Notes under the pieces: model-generated
The model's database searches: none
Told to the model about the DNA's origin: nothing
Seen by the model: the letters and a program-made list of their open reading frames with translations, nothing else
Translations under genes and position numbers: made by a program
Part shown: one piece after another, positions 13,191 to 21,506 of the stretch
Position numbering within the stretch: position 1 is the first letter of the stretch
Layout: every line of letters starts with the position of its first letter
Source of the DNA: Candidatus Hydrogenedentota bacterium
GTDB lineage: Bacteria > Hydrogenedentota > Hydrogenedentia > Hydrogenedentales > CAITNO01
Direction of reading: 5' to 3'
DNA length: 33,454 bases
Assembly (NCBI GenBank): GCA_903893795.1
Contig: CAITNO010000029.1
Coordinates: forward strand, 1 to 33,454

Positions 13191-15821
13191 ATGGAGTCAC
13201 TGACCGATACGCTGCCCCCCTCCCCCATCTCTACGCCCGATCCCGCGTCGGCCACCAATGCCCCCCGGCGTGTGCGGCTCTTTCTGGCGGGGCTGGCGCT
13301 GGTGCTGGTGGCGCTGGCGCTGACCTTTAATTACGTGCTCGTGACAGACCCGGCAAAACTGTCCGGGTTGTATGACGTGCACCGCTATTTCGGACCGCTC
13401 GCCTTTTACATGGATGCGTGCATTCATTCGGGACAGTTTCCCTTTTGGAATCCGCTGACTTATTGCGGCATGCCCTACGCCGCCAATCCGCAGGTGGCGG
13501 CGCTCTATCCGCCCAACCTGCTGCGCAGTGTGCTGACCTTTGCGCCGACACCCTACCGCACCCAATTCGGGATGGTGGCGCTCATGGGCCTGCACCTGCT
13601 GCTCGCATTCGGCGGCACTTGGCTGCTGGCCCGGTCGCACCGGATCAGCCGGAGCGGCGCCTGGGCGGCAGCGCTTGCCTTCACGTTCAGCGCGCTCATG
13701 GTGCGGCGCGTGTGCGAGTACCATTTTGTCTTCACGCTGAACTGGCTCCCGCTGCTGCTTTATATGGTCAAGCAACTGCTGGACGCGCCCGCATGGCCGG
13801 GCAAATTCCGTTGGGGGCTCGGCGCCGGCATCGTGTTCGGCATGGCCACACTGGGCGGCTTCTTCCAGATCGTCAACTACATGGGCGTGACGCTTGCGGC
13901 CTACGTGCTCCTGTATGGCCTGCTGCGCCCGCGATGCGGTGCGAAACCGGGTGACCGCCGGACCTTCCTCCGCACCTGGACCTGCAACGGCACGGCGCTT
14001 GCGGTGGTGGCCCTCGTGACGCTGCTGGTGGCCGGGGCGCTGCTCTTTCCCGCCATGGAACTGGCCAAGTACACGGGCCGTCAGCCTGGTGTGGCCGTGC
14101 CGATGTATTCCAACCTGTACGACCGGCTTTGGGTGGGCATTGCGCAGGACGCCATCGTCTATCCCGGCCTGCGCTATGATGCCGAGGCGCTGCGCGGGTC
14201 CGGTGTGGCGGCGCTGATGCTGGCCCTTGCGGCGCTGTTCACCTCGCGCCGCCGCGAGGTGCTGCTGTTCGCGGGCATCTACCTGGTGCTGCTTGATTGC
14301 AGTTTCGGTCCCCCGCTGCCGCTGTCGTGGCTCGTGAACAAATTCACCCCCTTTGCACCTTCGGCCTATTCGCGGGCCTACGACCTCGCGCTCCTGCCGC
14401 TGAGCCTGCTGGCGGGCCTGGGCGTGGACGGTCTTGCCCGCAAGCCGGGCGCGTGGTGGGCAGCGCTGCTGGAAACGATGGTGCTTACCATAATGGGCAG
14501 CACGCTGATCCTCCTCCTCTGGAAATGGATCCATCCCACCCACTACCTTGGGGTGTCGCCCTGGGTGACGGCCCTGCCAGTGCTGGCGCTGTTGGTCATG
14601 GTGGCGATGCGCGTGTTTCCCCGCTTCAACGGCATCGCCATGCTTTTGCCCTTGCTCATCTTCTTGGAGACCTTTTCCTGGAACGCGGCCTACGTGCCCA
14701 TGATGACCCGTCTGCGCATGCCGCCCATTCCCGCCCGCACGGCGGCCTTTCCACAGGACAATCACCGGCAGACGGACGCCAAGGCCAACCGCCAGCTTTT
14801 CCAGATGCGGCAACTTATCAACGGCTATGACCCGCTCAATCTGCACCAAACCTGGGAGGCGCTGTGCGACCCCGTGCTGGCCCGCAAGTACAGCCGTCTC
14901 GCCCGGCAGGAATCGCTGGCCGAAAACCAGCGAACAAACCTGCTCTTCAAGCGTTCCTTCTGGCTGGCGCGACAGTGGGCAAATGGCGCGCTTCCGGACA
15001 AAGACCGGCTTTTCCCCGCCGCCACCACTGTCTTTCTTGCCCATGCGGCAAAGCTCGCCACGCCGCCGGTGGACTTTAGCACCTTGAAGAACAGTGGTGC
15101 ATCGGAAGATATCCGGCAACAGTCCGTGCTGACACCCGCTCTGGGGTCCCCTGTGAAGGCGGGAACCAAAACGCGAAAAGACCTGCGACTCGACCTGCCC
15201 ACGCACCTCGACGACCGGCCCGCCGGTCCGGCGGGGGCCGTGCACAGTGTGCTGCGGTTGAGCTGCCGCAGTTCCTGCACGGGCACCATCGAAACCGTGT
15301 TTCGGGATCGCGCCTCGGACCAGGCGGAACTGGGCAAACGCGTTTTGCTCAACAGCAGTGCCGGGTCGGCCGTGGAACTGCCGCTGCCGGACTACGCATC
15401 CATGGATGTGACACTCACCGTCGCCACGGCGGGCGGTTCGGGCACCTTTGAAATCACCGGGGCCGACGTGATTTCCGACAACCGCGACGAGGACGGTTTA
15501 ATCAAGATAGTTTCGCGCCGCGCAAACGCAATCGACCTGGACATCGGGCCGCTGGACAGCCCGCGCATTCTGCTGTACCTCGACGCCTGGTATCCCGGCT
15601 GGCATGCCTATGTGGACAAGGCCGAAATGCCGCTGCTTCAGGCCGATGACGGATTCAAGGCCGTCGAGATCCCGGCAGGCACCCATCATCTGCTCTTTCT
15701 CTACCGCCCCACCCGCGCCTATGCGGCAATATCCCTCTCCGGGACCGCTCTGGCCGCCGCTGCAGTGTTTTTTCTTTGGCGGAAAACCCGTCGAACCGCG
15801 CGGGGAAAATACGCAGCGTAA
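13191..15821 (+). CDS. YfhO-like polytopic membrane protein
   Basis: This is an 876-residue membrane protein with roughly a dozen helices in residues 25-500 and at the extreme C-terminus. The early segment with DVHRYFGPLAFYMDACIHSGQFPFWNP, followed by PYAANPQVAALYPPN, is characteristic of YfhO and related GT-C proteins. The C-terminal soluble part ends in the YLDAWYPGWHAYVD ... KAVEIPAGTHHLLFLYRP block that is a strong YfhO signature. YfhO is needed for glycosylation of lipoteichoic acid in Gram-positives; here the acceptor is unknown. ATG 13191 has GGGAG 8 nt upstream; the frame extends to 13122 but that start lies before a better-placed site. Confidence 0.88.
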   Translation: MESLTDTLPPSPISTPDPASATNAPRRVRLFLAGLALVLVALALTFNYVLVTDPAKLSGLYDVHRYFGPLAFYMDACIHSGQFPFWNPLTYCGMPYAANPQVAALYPPNLLRSVLTFAPTPYRTQFGMVALMGLHLLLAFGGTWLLARSHRISRSGAWAAALAFTFSALMVRRVCEYHFVFTLNWLPLLLYMVKQLLDAPAWPGKFRWGLGAGIVFGMATLGGFFQIVNYMGVTLAAYVLLYGLLRPRCGAKPGDRRTFLRTWTCNGTALAVVALVTLLVAGALLFPAMELAKYTGRQPGVAVPMYSNLYDRLWVGIAQDAIVYPGLRYDAEALRGSGVAALMLALAALFTSRRREVLLFAGIYLVLLDCSFGPPLPLSWLVNKFTPFAPSAYSRAYDLALLPLSLLAGLGVDGLARKPGAWWAALLETMVLTIMGSTLILLLWKWIHPTHYLGVSPWVTALPVLALLVMVAMRVFPRFNGIAMLLPLLIFLETFSWNAAYVPMMTRLRMPPIPARTAAFPQDNHRQTDAKANRQLFQMRQLINGYDPLNLHQTWEALCDPVLARKYSRLARQESLAENQRTNLLFKRSFWLARQWANGALPDKDRLFPAATTVFLAHAAKLATPPVDFSTLKNSGASEDIRQQSVLTPALGSPVKAGTKTRKDLRLDLPTHLDDRPAGPAGAVHSVLRLSCRSSCTGTIETVFRDRASDQAELGKRVLLNSSAGSAVELPLPDYASMDVTLTVATAGGSGTFEITGADVISDNRDEDGLIKIVSRRANAIDLDIGPLDSPRILLYLDAWYPGWHAYVDKAEMPLLQADDGFKAVEIPAGTHHLLFLYRPTRAYAAISLSGTALAAAAVFFLWRKTRRTARGKYAA

Positions 15822-15837
15822 TAATGCCCCAGGATTA

Positions 15838-15865
15838 TGTGCAAATGGGGGAAATCACGTATAAT
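15838..15865 (+). promoter_or_regulatory. Probable promoter of the two-component operon
   Basis: A perfect TATAAT (15860-15865) is preceded at 16 bp by a weak -35 (TGTGCA, 15838-15843). The message would start near 15872, with a 54-nt leader to GTG 15926. Confidence 0.5.
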
Positions 15866-15925
15866 GGACTAACATCGTGTGGCACAGGGCAGTCGGCCGC
15901 ATTTGCGGATAAAAGGTGAGGAATC

Positions 15926-17506
15926 GTGGAAAACAACAAGTTCATGGAACTGACCCGCCGGTGGGCCGGGAACTTTCGCTGGTGGGCACTGTCCGTGCCC
16001 ATCTTCGTGAAGATTATCGGGATTGTTCTCTTGACCACGATACTGTTCGGGGGGATGGCCTTTTACCAGATTCGCACCAGCATGCTGCGCACCCACTACC
16101 AGATACACGGCGAGGCGGCCCTTTCCCTGGCCATGTCCCTGGCGGGACGGCTGGACCCGCTTGTCGCGGCCAACGACACCGCCGGAATGAACATGGAAGT
16201 GAACCGGACCATGGGCGAGTTTCCGGACGTGCGCTATATCGTGGTGCTCAGCACCAAGGGTGGCATCATCTCGCACGGGTTCACTTTTCCAAAGGAAGCC
16301 CCGGCGGACCTATTGGGAAAAAACGGCGATCTGTGCGCCGCCTGCCATGCGGCGCTGTCCCCCACGGAAGTGCCGGCGGACATGCTGGAGACCAAACCGA
16401 GCGCGCAGTTGTCCACAGGACACCTGCGCGCATACACCCGCCGCGAGGGGCTCATACTGGAAGTCACCGTGCCCATTGGCGGCGGAAAACCGGGTTCCGT
16501 GCGGCTGGGTGTGGGCGACAAGATTATCGCGCGGGAGATGGGTTCCATCACCCGGTCCCTTGCCATCAGCGTCACGCTCTGCATGATAGTGGGCCTGACG
16601 CTGGCCGGTTTTCTGACTTCGGTAACCCTGCGGCCCATCCGGGATCTCGTGGGGGCCACCCGCAGGCTGGGCGAGGGGGATTTCGCGGTGCGGGCCAAGA
16701 TCTTCTCCCTGGATGAGATCGGACATCTGGCTAGCGTGTTCAACAAGATGGCTGAGGGAATGGAAACCTACCGCCGTGCCGTGGAGGAGAAAGAGGCTGC
16801 CCGGCAACTGCTCATCGGCAAAATCGTTCGGGCACAGGAGGAGGAGCGTAAACATGTCGCGCGCGAACTGCACGACCAGCTCGGCCAGATGCTGTCCAAG
16901 ACGCTGCTGACCGTGGATTCGTCCTGCGCCGCCTGCGAAAACAAGCAGACACAGTGCCCCGAGATCCGCACTGATATCCGGGATATGATTGACGAAGTGC
17001 GGATGCTGGCCTGGAAGGTGCGCCCGTCCATCCTGGATGACTACGGCCTGAACCGCGCGCTGGAGCAGTACATCGCACAAATAGGGAAACGGGTGAGTTT
17101 CGCCCTCGACTATGAAAGCGTGATACCCTCGGAAACAGAACGCTTTACCAGCCCGGAGGTGGAGGCGACGCTCTATCGCATTACACAGGAGGCCATTACG
17201 AACATTATCCGGCACGCCAAAGCCACCCAGGCAAGTGTTATCCTGATGTGCCGCGAAAAAGAAATCGTCCTGCTCGTGGAGGACAACGGGCAGGGCTTCG
17301 TTGCGGAAAAGGGGGAATCGGTGCGTTCGCTGGGCCTCATGGGCATGCGCGAACGGGCCGCGCTGGTCAGTGGCGAACTCACCATTGACTCAGAAGCTGG
17401 AAAAGGCACGACCGTTCGTGTGAGAATACCACTAAAAGCCGGAGATGAGTCTGGGCTCCAAACAGGATTGGAAAACGATGGCAATACGAATTCTGCTGGC
17501 AGATGA
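15926..17506 (+). CDS. NarL-type sensor histidine kinase with CxxCH haem-type motif
   Basis: The 526-residue kinase has one helix at about 24-48, a periplasmic sensor (49-208), a second helix (209-230), a HAMP domain (232-285), HisKA_3 and HATPase_c. The phosphorylated His is H316 in VARELHDQLGQ; the N box is TNIIRHA (Asn426) and the ATP lid has DNGQGF and GLMGMRERA. The sensor carries DLCAACHAA (Cys137, Cys140, His141), the covalent haem c signature, so it may sense redox state, oxygen or NO. A second cluster, CAAC plus Cys344 (334, 337, 344), lies just after the phospho-acceptor helix in the cytoplasm. The GTG start has AGGTGAGG upstream. The 3' end overlaps the response-regulator gene by 29 nt. 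Confidence 0.92.
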   Translation: MENNKFMELTRRWAGNFRWWALSVPIFVKIIGIVLLTTILFGGMAFYQIRTSMLRTHYQIHGEAALSLAMSLAGRLDPLVAANDTAGMNMEVNRTMGEFPDVRYIVVLSTKGGIISHGFTFPKEAPADLLGKNGDLCAACHAALSPTEVPADMLETKPSAQLSTGHLRAYTRREGLILEVTVPIGGGKPGSVRLGVGDKIIAREMGSITRSLAISVTLCMIVGLTLAGFLTSVTLRPIRDLVGATRRLGEGDFAVRAKIFSLDEIGHLASVFNKMAEGMETYRRAVEEKEAARQLLIGKIVRAQEEERKHVARELHDQLGQMLSKTLLTVDSSCAACENKQTQCPEIRTDIRDMIDEVRMLAWKVRPSILDDYGLNRALEQYIAQIGKRVSFALDYESVIPSETERFTSPEVEATLYRITQEAITNIIRHAKATQASVILMCREKEIVLLVEDNGQGFVAEKGESVRSLGLMGMRERAALVSGELTIDSEAGKGTTVRVRIPLKAGDESGLQTGLENDGNTNSAGR

Positions 17507-18128
17507 CCATGCGGTGTTCCGCAGCGGTCTGCGTGCGCTTCTTGAGCGCGAAATGGATCTGACCGTGGTTGGTGAGACCGGCACCGGTCCGGAAACGCTG
17601 AAAATGCTGGAAACCACGAAGGTGGACGTGCTGTTGCTCGACATCAACATGCCCGGCCTTTCCGGCAACCGCGTCGCCGAACTGGCCTTGCAGGACAAGC
17701 CCTCCCTGGCCATCGTCGTGCTGACCATGCACGAGGATGAGTATTATCTCCAGGAACTGCTCCGCATAGGAGTCAAGGGGTACGTGCTCAAGAAATCCAC
17801 CGGCACCGAGGTGACCCAGGCCATCCGTGCGGTCTACCGGGGCAACAGCTATATTGATCCTGCTTTGGCCGGTCTGGTGATTTCTCCGTACGTGGGACGC
17901 ACTACGGCAAAGAAACAGAGCCGGATGGATCTGCTGACCCAGCGCGAGCAGGAAGTGCTGGAACTGCTCGTCTACGGCCACACCAACGCGGAAGTCGCGG
18001 AGAAGCTGCACATCTCCGACCGCACGGTCGAGACGCACCGCACCAACATCACGGGCAAACTGGGCCTCAAGAGCCGGGCCGACCTGGTGCGCTTCGCCAT
18101 AGACAACGGTCTGCTGAAAATGGAATAG
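17478..18128 (+). CDS. NarL/FixJ family response regulator
   Basis: The 216-residue protein has a receiver domain (2-118) with the acidic pocket DD at 9-10, phospho-acceptor Asp55 (LLLDINMPG), Thr83 and Lys105. A LuxR-type helix-turn-helix follows (about 150-212: LTQREQEVLELLVYG ... DRTVETHRTNITGKLGL). It is the obvious partner of the overlapping kinase. ATG 17478 places the start directly before the receiver; an in-frame ATG at 17445 would add 11 residues without a well-spaced ribosome binding site. Targets are unknown: nothing in the window shows a clear NarL-type palindrome. It is a different family from the regulator expected to bind the 11-bp repeats. Confidence 0.95.
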   Translation: MAIRILLADDHAVFRSGLRALLEREMDLTVVGETGTGPETLKMLETTKVDVLLLDINMPGLSGNRVAELALQDKPSLAIVVLTMHEDEYYLQELLRIGVKGYVLKKSTGTEVTQAIRAVYRGNSYIDPALAGLVISPYVGRTTAKKQSRMDLLTQREQEVLELLVYGHTNAEVAEKLHISDRTVETHRTNITGKLGLKSRADLVRFAIDNGLLKME

Positions 18129-18132
18129 CTTC

Positions 18133-18168
18133 GGACGGCACTGGAACGGGTGCCGTTCTCTTCTTGAA
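18133..18168 (+). terminator. First intrinsic terminator after the two-component operon
   Basis: A 9-bp stem (18133-18141 with 18150-18158, one G-T pair) with an 8-nt loop is followed by TCTTCTTG. It starts 5 nt after the stop codon. The core is almost the same as the terminator at 5046. Confidence 0.75.
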
Positions 18169-18180
18169 TGCTTTGTGCGA

Positions 18181-18217
18181 GCCGGGGTGGCCAATGCCAC
18201 TCCGGCAATTTTTGTTT
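18181..18217 (+). terminator. Second intrinsic terminator
   Basis: An 11-bp stem (18181-18191 with 18196-18206, one G-T pair) closes the loop CAAT and is followed by AATTTTTGTTT. It backs up the terminator 40 nt upstream. Confidence 0.85.
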
Positions 18218-18417
18218 AAGGCCCAAAAGTCGATGCCATTGGCGATGCCAGTCAGGGGCAGAAAAGAAAAGTGAACCCAACTGTTGCCGACGGCTGCATT
18301 CGAGACACTGTCTGAAGCGTCCGTGTTTCTTGCGGATTCCGCACCCTTCCGAAAGCGCTAGAATAATGCACCATTCCATTGAAAGGGTTGCGCTTGAACG
18401 GCCATGCGAGAATTCAG

Positions 18418-19371
18418 ATGAACAGTGCGAAACGTCCCTTCTGTATGTTGCGTTCGGGGAACCGTCTTTCTCCCTGCTTCCGGACCGCCTGTCTTTGCCT
18501 GCTGGCCCTGTCCGGCGCGAAACTCGCCTGGTCCACGAAGGCTGAGGGGCCCTTTTCCGTAAACGCCGCATTGGTTGCGCATCATGCCACCATCACGGTC
18601 GGCGCATCCGTTGCCGTGCAGGAGGTCGAGCTTCAACTTTCAGGCACCGACGGGTTGGAGGTGCAGGGAGCGGAGACGGCTGGAAATCTCAGGGTGAAGA
18701 CGCTGCGGCGGCCAACACTTGCCCCCGGCGAAGCCTGGAAGATCGAAACTGATTTCACCCCCGGCGCGGGTTTGTGTTATCTCAGCGCCCATGTCTCCGC
18801 CAAGGGAGTGCCGCCGGTGCAACGCGCCTTTGCCGTCGGAGAATTGAGCGCCGCCCAACGGGCGGAACGTCAACGGGGCACGACCGTGGACCCGAACGGC
18901 GTTCCCGTAAAGATTCTCAATCCGGACGATGCGCAGGCGCAACCCTCCCCTCCTTCCGCCCAAGCGACACCGGGCACCGTCAACTTCCCGATTCATGCCG
19001 AAGTGCATCTGGATGAGACCGGCAATGGCGCGCAGATAGAGGTAACCACGGATGCGCCCGGTTCGAACGTGAGTGTGGCCGCCTACGGACTTGACGGACT
19101 GGTTGTTGAGGGGGGCAGGCAGGAAGGGGCACTGTTGGTCAACAGGCAGACAAAGAACTCACTGGCACCGGGGGAGCTCATGTCGGTCAAGGTCCGTTTT
19201 CGCCCCGGACCGGGCAAGTCAGCGCTGGTTGTGGAGGCAAAAGGTGACGGCATCGGTTCCTCGGTGGTCACCTGCCCCGTCGGGCGCGAAACCGAGAAGC
19301 AGCGGCGCAGCCGCAATCAGGGTGTTACGGTGGACCCGCAGGGAGTTCCCATTCGCCTGATGGGAAAGTAG
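18418..19371 (+). CDS. Exported protein with two duplicated beta-sandwich-like units, unknown function
   Basis: The 317-residue protein has a long, basic N-terminus and a hydrophobic stretch (about 22-35) that look like a signal peptide. The rest is an internal duplication. Each half has a segment such as VAVQEVELQLSGTDGLEVQG or GAQIEVTTDAPGSNVSVAAYG, then LAPGEAWKIETDFTPGAG or LAPGELMSVKVRFRPGPG. Each ends with an arginine-rich stretch and a near-identical tail (RGTTVDPNGVPVKIL and NQGVTVDPQGVPIRLMG). A Pro/Gln/Ala linker near residues 176-190 separates them. I do not recognise a family. ATG 18418 is preferred to the upstream TTG at 18379. It lies alone between terminators and a minus-strand gene. 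Confidence 0.7.
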   Translation: MNSAKRPFCMLRSGNRLSPCFRTACLCLLALSGAKLAWSTKAEGPFSVNAALVAHHATITVGASVAVQEVELQLSGTDGLEVQGAETAGNLRVKTLRRPTLAPGEAWKIETDFTPGAGLCYLSAHVSAKGVPPVQRAFAVGELSAAQRAERQRGTTVDPNGVPVKILNPDDAQAQPSPPSAQATPGTVNFPIHAEVHLDETGNGAQIEVTTDAPGSNVSVAAYGLDGLVVEGGRQEGALLVNRQTKNSLAPGELMSVKVRFRPGPGKSALVVEAKGDGIGSSVVTCPVGRETEKQRRSRNQGVTVDPQGVPIRLMGK

Positions 19372-19418
19372 TTTCGTGCCGCCTGACCGCGCCCCCGATG
19401 CCCCGAGGCGTACCCCGC

Positions 19419-19787
19419 TTACGCCTCCTCGATCCACGCACGGGCCTGATCAAGGTCGGAGGTCACACGCACTTTCAACCCGCGATTGACGGCAACCGTT
19501 TCCCAGAAGGCGCCACTCTGCGCGTCTCTTGGATGGCACACGATGGCCACCCGGCAGATCTTGGGCGCCACTTCGGCGATGAACTTCGCCGCCTCGTAAT
19601 TGGAAACGGTCCCCAGCGCGTATTCCAACTCCCTTTCATCGCACAGCACCCGCTCAATGCCATGGGCAATCGCCATTTCGATAATGGCGATGCCGTACTG
19701 CTTGACCTCCTCCTCGCTTTCGTCCCTGCCGGAGGTCTTGATATACAGCGTACTGTCATCGACACTCATCTGATACGCTATTGCCAT
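19419..19787 (-). CDS. Small STAS/SpoIIAA-like protein
   Basis: This 122-residue soluble protein alternates beta strands and amphipathic helices. It starts MAIAYQMSVDDSTLYIKTSG and has the central ERVLCDERELEYALG and later FWETVAVNRGLKVRV segments. The layout (strand, helix with EEVKQYGIAIIEMAI, buried RVLCDE strand) fits the STAS/SpoIIAA-like fold used by small regulatory or scaffold proteins, but I see no canonical phospho-serine motif. GGGG lies about 10 nt before the ATG. It is divergent from the gene at 20020. Function unknown; the fold call is inference. Confidence 0.7.
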   Translation of the reverse strand: MAIAYQMSVDDSTLYIKTSGRDESEEEVKQYGIAIIEMAIAHGIERVLCDERELEYALGTVSNYEAAKFIAEVAPKICRVAIVCHPRDAQSGAFWETVAVNRGLKVRVTSDLDQARAWIEEA

Positions 19788-20019
19788 GCTCGGTGCCCCC
19801 TTTCCTGGTTGTGGACGGGGAATTTCCTCTCTTCCAGAAAACATGCTGACCCGCCATGGAAGTGCCCAATCCGCATCAAGTGTACCCAAGAATAGGTGCG
19901 CTGTCAATGGGAGGTAACCGACAGCACTGAAACCGCGCACCAGGAGACAGGGCCAACTTGAATGCGTTTTGAATTCGGGGGATGATAGGGACAGGTTGCA
20001 ATGAGGTGATTTGGAAGCC

Positions 20020-20595
20020 ATGACCGCAAACGAGGACAGCCAAAAGAATGTTGAGGCGCTGCTGGTGCTGCTGCACCAGCTCGACGTGGAATATGGGGAA
20101 ATACGCAGGGAGCTGAACTCGCTGGCCGGTGACGCTGTGCCCGCGGGAAAAGACCTGGCCGGCATCATCGTTGATATGAGCCGGCGCTCCGAAGAATTGC
20201 GCGCATCACACCAACCGCTGGTCGATGCGCTGAACGGCGCCCTGCGGGGACTATGCGAACAATACCTGGAGGCCCAGGAGGACCAGCGCACGCGCATCCG
20301 AAACGCCTTCTCGGGGCAGAAGACACTGCTTGTGCATCTCATCAATCTTACCGGCACGGCCTGCCTGTCCATACCCCGGGGCGATGGGGCCTACTGGCTC
20401 CGGATAGCCCTTGCGGCGGTCTCGATCGAGGACAACCGCACAGACTACCGCGACACCCACATGGTCCTGCAGCACCTTTACCCCGCCGCCGTAAAGGCCG
20501 ACATTGACCCCAAGAAATACTTCCGGCAGGTTGCGGCGCTGTCGAGCGATGCAATGCGGGCGTTTCTCTCGGATTTTGCAGGCCGCTATCCCTGA
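20020..20595 (+). CDS. Mainly helical cytoplasmic protein, unknown function
   Basis: The 191-residue protein has no signal peptide or membrane segment. The first 90 residues are charged helices (e.g. EALLVLLHQLDVEYGEIRREL) that could form a coiled coil. The C-terminal half has the conserved-looking WLRIALAAVSIEDNRTDYRDTHMVL segment and ends with a short helical domain. The WLRxALAxxSxEDxRxDxRD pattern recalls small uncharacterised bacterial proteins, but I cannot name a family. AGGTGA at 20003-20008 serves either TTG 20011 or ATG 20020; I prefer the ATG. It faces the isochorismatase-like gene tail to tail. Confidence 0.7.
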   Translation: MTANEDSQKNVEALLVLLHQLDVEYGEIRRELNSLAGDAVPAGKDLAGIIVDMSRRSEELRASHQPLVDALNGALRGLCEQYLEAQEDQRTRIRNAFSGQKTLLVHLINLTGTACLSIPRGDGAYWLRIALAAVSIEDNRTDYRDTHMVLQHLYPAAVKADIDPKKYFRQVAALSSDAMRAFLSDFAGRYP

Positions 20596-20644
20596 GCGCT
20601 GCCGGGTCTTGCCTGTGTCCTCGTCAGAACGCGTGCGGCTTGGA

Positions 20645-21400
20645 CTACTGCTTGGCCAAATCAAGAAACGCCGCCGTCGTCAGGACATAGTCGTAACCGG
20701 TTTCCTCGATGTCCTTCTCGCGGGACGATTCGCGCGCGTTGTTGGTGGCGTCCTTGACGCAGAGCGTCCTGTAGCCCAAACGCTCGGCGGACTTCGCCGT
20801 CTTGCCCAGGCAGGCGCCCGTGTGGCCGCCTACGAACACGATGTTCTTGATGCCCAGGTTGCGCAGTACAAAGTCGATGCTGCACGAGCGGAAGGCATCC
20901 TGGGCGGTCTTGGCGAGGACATAGTCGCCCTTGCCCAATACTTTCGCCACCTCTGAGCCGGGCTGCCCGATGTATCCGCTCCACTTCGCGTAGTCCGTGC
21001 CGTGTTCCGCCAGCATGGATTTCCGGATGTCGGGGTCAAGGTCCATGCCGTCCTCAAAGGAGTAACCCCAATGGATAAGGATCAGCGGGAGGCCCCGTTT
21101 TCGGCACGCGTCGGCCACCTTCACGGCATTGGGCCACGCCACGTCCCAGGCGAACTTGTTCGCCGCATTGACATCCTCCGCGGTGAACCCCATCTTTTTC
21201 CAATCGCTGGGCACTTGATCTTCGGCAAGCGGCGCCGGCCGGCTCCCCTCCTGAATGTCCACGGACACAAACGCGCAATGCTCAAAGAACGACGCGTCCA
21301 AAGGGGCCTTGTCGAGGGTTGCCCGTTCGACCGGGTGAACCGTTTGACAACCCGCCGACAGCACTGCCGCACATATTGCCAAGAGTATTGTGAATCGCAT
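20645..21400 (-). CDS. Isochorismatase-family cysteine hydrolase lipoprotein
   Basis: The 251-residue protein starts with a lipoprotein signal (LSAGC, Cys18), which is unusual because this hydrolase fold is normally cytoplasmic. Catalytic positions are visible: Asp48 in FVSVDIQEG, Lys164 in YVLAKTAQDAF and Cys197 in GGHTGACLGKTA. Family members hydrolyse isochorismate, nicotinamide or small amides and ureas; the substrate here cannot be told. It probably acts in the periplasm or on the outer membrane. It is the last of four minus-strand genes for secreted proteins. The longer upstream frame is antisense-like and was rejected; AGGTG lies about 9 nt before the chosen ATG. Confidence 0.88.
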   Translation of the reverse strand: MRFTILLAICAAVLSAGCQTVHPVERATLDKAPLDASFFEHCAFVSVDIQEGSRPAPLAEDQVPSDWKKMGFTAEDVNAANKFAWDVAWPNAVKVADACRKRGLPLILIHWGYSFEDGMDLDPDIRKSMLAEHGTDYAKWSGYIGQPGSEVAKVLGKGDYVLAKTAQDAFRSCSIDFVLRNLGIKNIVFVGGHTGACLGKTAKSAERLGYRTLCVKDATNNARESSREKDIEETGYDYVLTTAAFLDLAKQ

Positions 21401-21506
21401 TCGCCACACCTTTCTTCGCCAAGTCCTGTTTTCAGCCTGTGCCAGGGGTAAACCGCACCCTAACTGACAGGCAGCCCTCTTCAGGTTTGGAATCCGCTTT
21501 CGCACA

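Noticed and set aside
13197..15245. 682-residue minus-strand frame opposite the YfhO-like gene
   Set aside because: It is rich in Arg/His/Gln, has no domain signature and is explained by high third-position GC of the real plus-strand gene.
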